From Heterobilharzia americana (taxonomy: Eukaryota; Platyhelminthes; Trematoda; Strigeidida; Schistosomatidae): a stretch of DNA of 64,000 bases. Positions 56,401 to 64,000 of the stretch are shown here, piece by piece. The notes under the pieces were generated by a model that was given only the letters and a program-made list of their open reading frames with translations, was not told where the DNA came from and made no database searches. Each line of letters opens with the position of its first letter. Within the stretch, counting starts at the first letter, position 1. A program made the position numbers and the translations under genes. The DNA is taken from NCBI GenBank assembly GCA_944470555.2, contig OX104134.1, positions 15,417,248 through 15,481,247 of the forward strand, given 5' to 3'.

Positions 56401-58974
56401 CTATTATTTGTTGTCTTTTTGCTCACCATCTTATAATTCTTCTGTATATTTATCATCCTAATATCGACTGATTTAAAAAAGATGAATCCATTTCCTGACA
56501 ATTCCCAGGTCTTACTCCATTATGAAATTGTGTTTGCCCATAAGATGGCTTGTTTTTACAATGTACAAATGCACCTTATAATTGTAGAACCTGAAGAGAA
56601 TTTATTGAAAACATTCTCCTATTAGATTGTTGCTCTTTATAGAATTAATCATTTATTTGTTCATAAGGTGAAGTATTTTCATGGATGTTTACTTTTTAAT
56701 TAAAATATTTACTGCTAAAGTATCAGTAAAAGATGTAGCAAACAGCAGGTGCTATGTCTTAACAACAAATAAATAATTTTCGATCTGACTAATTTACATC
56801 TTTTTATTACAAAGGAGGTGATAAACTCACACACACAGAAAGTAATACAATACCATCTTGAAAATAGACGTATACACAAATATTTATGTGTTCAGGTTTG
56901 TTTCTATCATCTTCTTTGTTCGAGGAAAATCATTTCTGTCTTATCTTTTCGATATCTTCATCCTTTCTGTTAACAAGGTGATCAAACAAAACACTGAAAA
57001 TTTTTCTTGACGACTGAATTCAGAAGAGGATCCTGTTTGATGAAAATTAGTTCATATCATAAACAGACAGCTGAAATGATAGTCAAAATCAGGGGTTGTT
57101 TAATATATGGTGACCAAAACACTGTTTAGCTCTAGGCAGAAATAGAATTCATGGTACTTTCTTCTCCCGTTTGGGATTCATTAAATCCATAATCTTATCT
57201 GACTATGCTTCTTCCTTCCCGAGATAAGTACTTGGCAATCATTGCTTAAATAGTCAAAAGGTTAATCCTTAAACCGGTGAGATATCAATGGTCTGTTTCT
57301 TTCAACAAACATTATTCATACTTGGCGGTTAAAGTTCCTCGTCATTGAAAAGTGAGGATTTATGGATAATTCTCAAGTCAAATTAAAAAATTTTCTCTAG
57401 CTTAGAACAGCGTAGAAAAGCAGATGATGAGTTCTTTTTGATTTCTTACCTTTCTGCGGTAAAAATTAGAAGAAAAAACAAACAACAGTTTTAGTGTTCT
57501 TGGGACTTATTTTCACTTGTTATGCTTGATTTCTAGCTGTGTTTGTGTGACATGTCGCTTGAGGCTCTTACAAATAATGATGCAACGTTTACTGCGTGTG
57601 ACTCATATTATCCAGTACAGTGCACTAGAAATTTGTATTCTGATTGGATATTTTCGACATGGCTTCGTCCCTGCTGTTAATCTTGTGTTAGATGAATTAG
57701 TAAACGTGTTAGTACTATTATTTTTGATATGACTACTAGAAACTAAACCGAAATGCATTTAAACTACTTGAAGTTTTTTCGGCACACTGGAGTTGATCAC
57801 TATTGAAATGTAAGGTCACATGTAATCAGCTTTATCGACAATTTAGTGTATCAGTAGGCGCGTTATTTCATTCTCATACAATCTAACTTACGAAGTTATT
57901 TTATTTAGAAGCCTTGAGTAACCAAGTTGCATTCTCTTGAAAAATTCACGTTTTCAAATCAAATTCACTTGTTGAGCATTTCGAAAATACAGCCTTTATA
58001 ATGAGTGATAACATTTCACTTGGATATTAAGCCATATGATTCAGCATAATGGTGAGATGTTTTACCACACTAAAGATACTGCTAGGCTCTTATAGAAACG
58101 AATTTAGTGTGTTGGTTAGTTTCTGGACAGTAAATGAGTTAAGATAATTTAGCCTTACTTACTCGCATACTGATCAACATTGATCGGGGACAATATTGTT
58201 AACTACTCTGATGAAAGTCGATCAGAGGTAAGAATTCGTTAAACAAGGTTATGATTGTCACTATTTAATCATTATTCACTCTTAAATTACCTCTTCCAGT
58301 TCTGCTCTAAGTGAAGTTACTTTAAGTTTCAAGAATACGATTGATAAAAATGATTCAGATGTATAAAATAATTAATAAGGGACAAGAGACATGTTTTTAA
58401 CTTCAAAATGAAGAGATATGACCAAGAATGTTGGGAAAAGTCCTAACCAAGTCGACATATAAACTAATGTATTTATGCCATCACATAAGGTTTTCACAGG
58501 GACTTGTCAAAAAGAAAATACTGGATTTAACAAACGACTACAAGTTACAAATATACCTTTTTTCTGTATGTGTGATAGTCATTCATCATTTTGTCAATCG
58601 CTGAATAGAATTAAAATGCCTGAATAACGGTTTATCCCTGGTTTTATCCCCAGCTGCTGATATCACACCACTATATTAATATTTAAAATATTTGTATGGT
58701 AGATCCTGATAAGAGTAGAATGTCAAAGTTTCCTAGCTATTTCACTTTTGTAATACTTTCTGATAACAGATTATATGATGATGTGGATATCTTTTGAATA
58801 CATAAATGACAATAATAAAGGCTCATCTAGGTGAATATATCAGATACGGTTAATGCTTTATTACCATACAATAAACATGAATGATATTGTGGATTTACGA
58901 ATGATGACAACATACTAAAATCGACAGTGAAAGGACTTGTCTGCCTAACTGACTATAACTTAAAAGTTTTATTT
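56401..58974 (-). other. NAV intron, middle part
   Basis: AT-rich, no exon or element recognised. The open frame at 57517-57732 (+) resembles nothing known. Confidence 0.5.
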
Positions 58975-59985
58975 GCACATGGTGGCACTGGATTTTATCA
59001 ATCGAGAGGTGTTTACTATTATCTCCCCCGGAAAAAGATTTCAAGTAAGTGCATCACTCTATCGACTGAAATGTACTCGAATACTCGCAGGCGTGTTTCA
59101 GCCTATGGTGAGTTATCAGGTGGGCTGTTTACGTCGAATGGTATCCGTCAAGGATATCTGCTATATCCACTCTTATTAGTTTTATGTAGAAGTGCTTATT
59201 GGGGTCTTCCTTTCCTCGTTTGACTTTATAAAGGATAACCTTGTCACAGGACACTTCTTAGTAGATCTAGACTCTGCATGACATGGCGTTGCTGGATGTA
59301 GACGTTAATGAAGAGTTTTCCGAACACCCTGAGTGGGAAGTTGCGGATGTTTAAGATACGCTTCTTACCACTCAAATAACACTGATTTCTCCAGAATTGG
59401 TTTGCATTGATACCTTGTTCAACAATATGGAGTGAAGTGGATGAGTGCGTTGACCACTTCACTTGCTTAGAAAGTCCAATAACCGACGATTGTGTAGTGA
59501 TTATTAAAACCCACGCATGAATACAGAAGCCTAGATTAGCTTTTTCCGACTTCACAGTGCCACTATGATATCTGACTTTATAGTAAAGCCTGAATTTACT
59601 GAGCTAAAATTCACTCCTTTTTACTATGTGGCTGTGAAAAATGACAATCAACAGAGGTGAAAATATGAAGGGGTCAGATGTTCAATGACTTTTGCCTTCA
59701 GTGCATAGACCGTGTGTCTTGAAACCACTAAATTAATAATGCAGAAGTCAGGCATTGAGTTTTAGGTAGAAGAGGAGTGTCAGTTGATGAGGTTGTGAAC
59801 CCTCACCAACTCATGGCTGGGTAGCCTATTGCACGTGTTTCTTCACCACCTGCCCAGTTTTGCAATATTAGCTCAAGTAGATTCATGCTGGTAAACAGTA
59901 GCAAGTAACTAAAGCATGACAGTCATGAATTCCCAGACTATTGGTATGATCCGTGTAGTAATATTAATAATAATAATAGTAATCA
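58975..59985 (+). mobile_element. Old, 5'-truncated copy of the RTE-like family
   Basis: Aligns with about 49610-50620 of copy 1: the palm end, SAYGELSGGLFTSNGIRQGY (SAYGELS at about 59097), and the C-terminal region to about 59950, followed by a TAA-repeat tail (59961-59980). Many substitutions, indels and stops show it is much older than copies 1-3. It sits in the NAV intron antisense to the gene. Confidence 0.75.
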
Positions 59986-60943
59986 CTTTATTCCATACGA
60001 TATGTTTGACACATCAAGGAATTCTTCATCTGTGGTATCTGAACATATTTATACCTGTGTAGTATTTAAAGTAAACTAAATATAGCGTCTCAATGATGTT
60101 ACCAACCAACCACATTACAAATGTCATTGTGAAGCCCCCTGATGTTGTTAGGTTAGCGTCTGTCTGAAGGGAAAATGCAAAGAATTTTAAATTACTTATG
60201 TTCTACTTTAGAATAAAGTATCTATCACTGCTTATCGTTAACGAAGTCGCAGATTTTGACATTGCCATCTTTTGAAGTTCAGATTCCGTATTACTAATTA
60301 TGAACGAAAATTTCAACGATGTATAAGCGTATATATTTCCAGAACTGCAGGACCGGTAGAAGCCGTTTACACCGTTGTGCTTTCTTCTATAAAGTAGTAG
60401 GTGGTTCAAAATGTGTTATACATACATTAGAAATTGGTCCAGTTTTTCATTTTGTCTACAAATCTTACAAAACTGTTGTTGTTAATTCGTTCACTAGTTC
60501 AATGGTTAGTTCTTATCCCTTTATTTTTGAACCATGCTTAAGACTAATTCGCTTATATTTTTAGCGTCCTAAGCTTCTCACTATTATTCTCTGAGAACCG
60601 TATATTTCATTTTATATCAGCGCACTTGGTAGAGAAAAATAGACTGTCACTCTGTTAAAATGGTCGTTGTTTCATGATCGCAATTAATGATGATTAAATT
60701 ATTCTTCTTTTCATGGATATTCCAGAAGAAGAATGAAGAAGACTTTCTGTTCTATTGACAGTAATTCAGAAACACAGTAATAATTTTATAACTGGGTATA
60801 TAAATCCAGAAGTGAAAAATGTATGAAATTTATTGGTAAATTTTTAAAGCATCTGAATGTTGAGATTAAAATGAAGACATTACAAAATAGCTAACCGAAA
60901 AGTGTACTAACGGTTATTAGGTAGTAAATTTAAATTCACTTAC
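59986..60943 (-). other. NAV intron, right part
   Basis: No recognised element. It ends at donor GTAAGT (60943-60938 on the - strand) of the NAV exon. Confidence 0.5.
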
Positions 60944-61191
60944 TTGAAATAGTTTTTGAAGTTGTTTATCCATATCATCCCAAGTCATTTCATCATGTAA
61001 TCCAATGCACCCTATCTTAAATAATTTCGTACAATTCAGCTGTGCACTTGTAGGAGTATTATTATTATTCAGATAATTATCACCCTGGTATGTACTTGAG
61101 TTCTGGTTGAAATTTCTTTGATGTATGCTTGCAGTGTTAACAAATACTTGAACAATATGACATGCATTTTGGCAATACTTAGATATCAAAT
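60944..61191 (-). CDS. NAV: NAV exon before the P-loop exon
   Basis: The 3' end is secure: KQLQKLFQ followed by donor GTAAGT, phase 0, joining the next exon's HHIDF. The segment KLFKIGCIGLHDEMTWDDMD matches the family's IGSIGVSGKTKWDVLDG block just before the ATPase domain. Upstream, CHIVQVFVNTA looks like a beta strand, and a Asn/Ser/Thr-rich loop follows. The 5' boundary at 61191 (acceptor CATCTAG) is a best guess; the frame stays open to about 61275. Confidence 0.72.
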
Positions 61192-64000
61192 CTAGATGAC
61201 ATATCACAGGAAAAGGAAACCATTCAAATAGTTTGTTGATAATTTTATGAGAATTATTAAGATTGTATGAATGAACTTACTGTTTATAATGGTTAGAGAT
61301 GCTCAACACACTCCCTTGGAAATAAGAAAACTTTATGGACTTCTCTTTTTATCATAAATTGACTGGAGCTCATGATGACAACCACTGAATTTCACTTCAG
61401 TGGTAGATGGTTTATATAGTTGTTGTAACCTCTAGAATGTCCTGGATTTGATCCTATTTACACCAAAGATATGCTGATAAAAACTCAGGCTTGAATCGAA
61501 GAGTTATTCTATACTCACTGGTTTTCATGTTTATTCACTTAATCAGGCTATGATATCAACCATTTTCCTTGAAGGAAGTTCAGTTTGAAACACTAGAAAT
61601 ACCTGTACTTCACGATATCATTATGGTAACTAAGGTACTCTAAGTTACCCTGTCTAGAAAGATATCGGTGAAATCCTTCGATCGTTTCAAGTGAGAATTC
61701 ACAATAAAGTAAGTTGGCTCTTAAATATTACATAGAAGGGACATCATTGAGAAAAGTAATAACTAGTTTTTCAGTTTCAAGAAAAAAAGTTGCATCGAAT
61801 GTGACTGTATTATTTTTATGAATTTCGTAAATATCACATTGAAATTCCTATCAAGTAGAAAATTATTTACGCTATGATGGGTTTTTTGTTGAATTTTAGT
61901 ATGAAAATATTGATCTTCGCTGGTAAGCCAGATTGAAATAGGCTACAGGAAAAAAGTATACTTGTGATAGAACAGTTTACTGGTAAAAAAAAGTTAGTCT
62001 GCAGAATTATGCAATCCAAAGAACTCAAATCACTATCATAACAGATAACTGCTAACAGTGGTCGTTACACTTTTATCTTGAATTTGGAACCAGTGCTTCC
62101 TGTCGACCACTTTTAATAGTTTAATATCAACCAAAATGAACTATGCATAGATTATGTATACGAATGCAAGTGTAACTGAACCAAGATGGGTTGAAGAAGG
62201 AAATAAGTTACGGATTGCACATATATATGAATGCAATGGATGGTAAGTCTTGTCAGCTTTAGACGAAAATGAAAACACTTTACAGTGTGGAAGGTGATTA
62301 GATCTGAGAAAGAATTTTCAGTGTATAGCTGAAATCATAAGTGATAGAACTGTTCCGAGCTTTTTTAATATTCATTGAAAAATTCGTTGTTGTTAGTGAC
62401 CTTTTTGTTTAAAATAGCTCTCAGTCATTATTATTATTATTATTACAGATCTTCGAAGTGATACACAGATCAGGTATTAATGCAATTTTTCTTACTGCTC
62501 AGTTGTTATTTTACACCTAGGCTGTCCCTGAATAAATACAAGCAGATTAGTAATAGTCTAAAAAGAGATGACTTACATTTTTCCACACAAGACCTAATTA
62601 GAAGTCATCATGATTCATTTTAAGCCACAAGGGCAATATTGATTTCCTAGTAAATTTTAAAATATGTCCCCAATATACATGTAAACAGATAACCTGGGAC
62701 ATAGTGGCTATCTACCTGTTTTACATAAAATAATAAATAGCTATTATGCCATAGATTTCAGAATGATCACAAATATAAATTTCATAACTGCAAAACGTAC
62801 AAACTTTCATCCATCGATGCACAAAAATGTAAATAAAAGCATTTGTTGCGCACTTACAAAATTTCCATATGTTTATATGATCGAAAATAAACTTCATTTT
62901 CATGTTTGTATACGTTTATACCAGAAGTAATGATAAAAAAAATACACCACGCAAAATAAAATGAAACTAAAAATCATATTTTTGCGTTGGTCAGGGTCAA
63001 TAAATTTCATAATATAATCAAGACTATTATGCATAAAAGTAGTGTATTTTTTGTCGAAATTGACATTTCTTAGCTAAACATATCGTAATCTATGGTCTCA
63101 GACTAGATGTCAGTGATAAGTTATGTGGAGGTGCGTTGAAGTGTGTCGGTGAAAAATCCTTGAAATGTGAAGCCAATTTCTTACTTAACCGTTACTGTAT
63201 AACAAGTTCAGTCCTTCTGGATAGAATAAGCTTGACTATTCACCGATTCCAAACAACTGTGATGAAAGTAAGATATCTGAATGTTATTCAAGGTTAGAAA
63301 ACAAATAGCACAGTAGCAATCGTTCTTATTCCTAAGATAAAGGTGAATAAAGTGGGAATAACAATAGTAGAGAGTCGTTCATGCACCCAACACAATGATG
63401 ATTTTTAATTGGAACTCGGCATTGATAGTATGCAGCTTATTTGTAATTTTAAGAAAAGAATATAGGTTAATAGGTATGTCTGTGACTAAGTGTTTTTGAG
63501 AGGAATGGAATAATTTAAAGGCAGCTTTGATCATAGGCTGGCATCACCTGAAGAAGTCATGGCAGCTACAAAGTCTACATTTTTTCAGTAGTACATACTT
63601 CCTATTTTATCAGGAATCAAGTCAAATTCACTTAGTCACTGAATCGAGATATGTTAATTCATACTTCTACCTCTGGTCAACTCATGGCATACAGAATATA
63701 CCATCAAGAGCCAAAAAAAAAGCTGGATATTACGTTTTTGGATACCAGCTGAGTGATTAAATACTTTATAGGAAAACGGCTAGTCCGTAATCAAACCCGA
63801 TAGGAATATGTTTGCGTACTAATAATGACACGAAGATGACAATAAATCAGCTATTCGACTGGTCCTGTTGGTTTTACACTTGATTCCAATCCTTGATAAA
63901 CGCTTCCATGCTCTTCGTAAGCCACACCAACTGAGGTAACTGAGATGTGTGAGTTATATTTCGAGTTACAGTCGATATTCTCATGTAATACCAGATGGAG
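61192..64000 (-). other. NAV upstream intron or further exons not recognised
   Basis: No convincing NAV exon, element or RNA gene was found up to the right edge. Open frames at 62721-62903 (-) and 63527-63760 (+) are AT-rich and look fortuitous. Confidence 0.45.

Larger units (their letters stand above)
34126..61191 (-). other. NAV: Neuron navigator (NAV/UNC-53-like) gene, 3' part
   Basis: Four exons on the - strand encode the C-terminal half of a neuron navigator protein. These large cytoskeleton-associated proteins guide cell and axon migration and bind microtubule plus ends and actin; their C-terminus carries an AAA-type ATPase domain. Phases at the three junctions (0, 2, 2) match and introns are 6.9, 9.4 and 8.8 kb. 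The N-terminal part (calponin-homology, microtubule-binding and coiled-coil regions in the family) must lie to the right of the window. The gene is convergent with CLUAP1. All introns carry retroelements or repeats. Confidence 0.88.

Noticed and set aside
61192..61330. Additional NAV exon or extension beyond 61191
   Set aside because: The frame is open to about 61275, but the sequence does not resemble NAV; a donor-like GTAAGT at 61278 would follow a frame that is open for only about 16 codons.

Overview
This looks like nuclear DNA of a parasitic flatworm, most probably a schistosome. It is AT-rich and has two widely spaced, intron-rich animal genes. Their introns and flanks are filled with RTE-like, CR1/Jockey-like and Penelope-like retroelements of the kinds known from Schistosoma. 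The species cannot be fixed from the sequence alone.

Two host genes can be rebuilt, and they converge tail to tail. On the + strand (7107-21264) is a complete four-exon gene for CLUAP1/IFT38, an intraflagellar transport protein. Its exons are 7107-7502, 13065-13571, 15632-16095 and 21093-21264; all splice phases fit and the product is 512 residues. On the - strand is the 3' half of a neuron navigator (NAV/UNC-53 family) gene, which enters from beyond the right edge. Its exons run 61191-60944, 54015-53441, 44085-43882 and 35071-34126 (stop), and the three recognised junctions are phase-consistent. The NAV AAA-type domain has an intact P-loop, but the acidic Walker B position reads phenylalanine.

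Layout: 1-7000 holds an RTE 3' tail, a decayed CR1/Jockey-like copy (+), a TC/TA microsatellite and the 5' half of another CR1/Jockey-like element (-). 7107-21264 is CLUAP1, with a CR1-like RT fragment in intron 1 and a young 5'-truncated RTE copy in intron 3. 21.7-29.6 kb is a retroelement block between the genes: an almost full-length RTE-like element on -, a truncated second copy, then an RTE/SR2-like element on + ending in TAA and TA repeats. 30.9-32.05 kb is a large inverted repeat enclosing a Penelope-like C-terminal fragment. 34.1-61.2 kb is NAV. Its introns carry a tRNA-like SINE candidate, a nested double insertion (46871-52183), a Penelope-like element (about 54.9-56.4 kb) and an old RTE-like copy (about 59-60 kb).

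The most notable structures are the nested insertion, with a 10-bp target duplication around the outer element and a 50-bp duplication around the inner one; an in-frame stop with no later AUG ahead of the endonuclease in the young RTE-like family; the Walker B loss in NAV; and an acceptor in CLUAP1 intron 3 that could splice in phase into retroelement sequence. No new defence or enzymatic system was seen.
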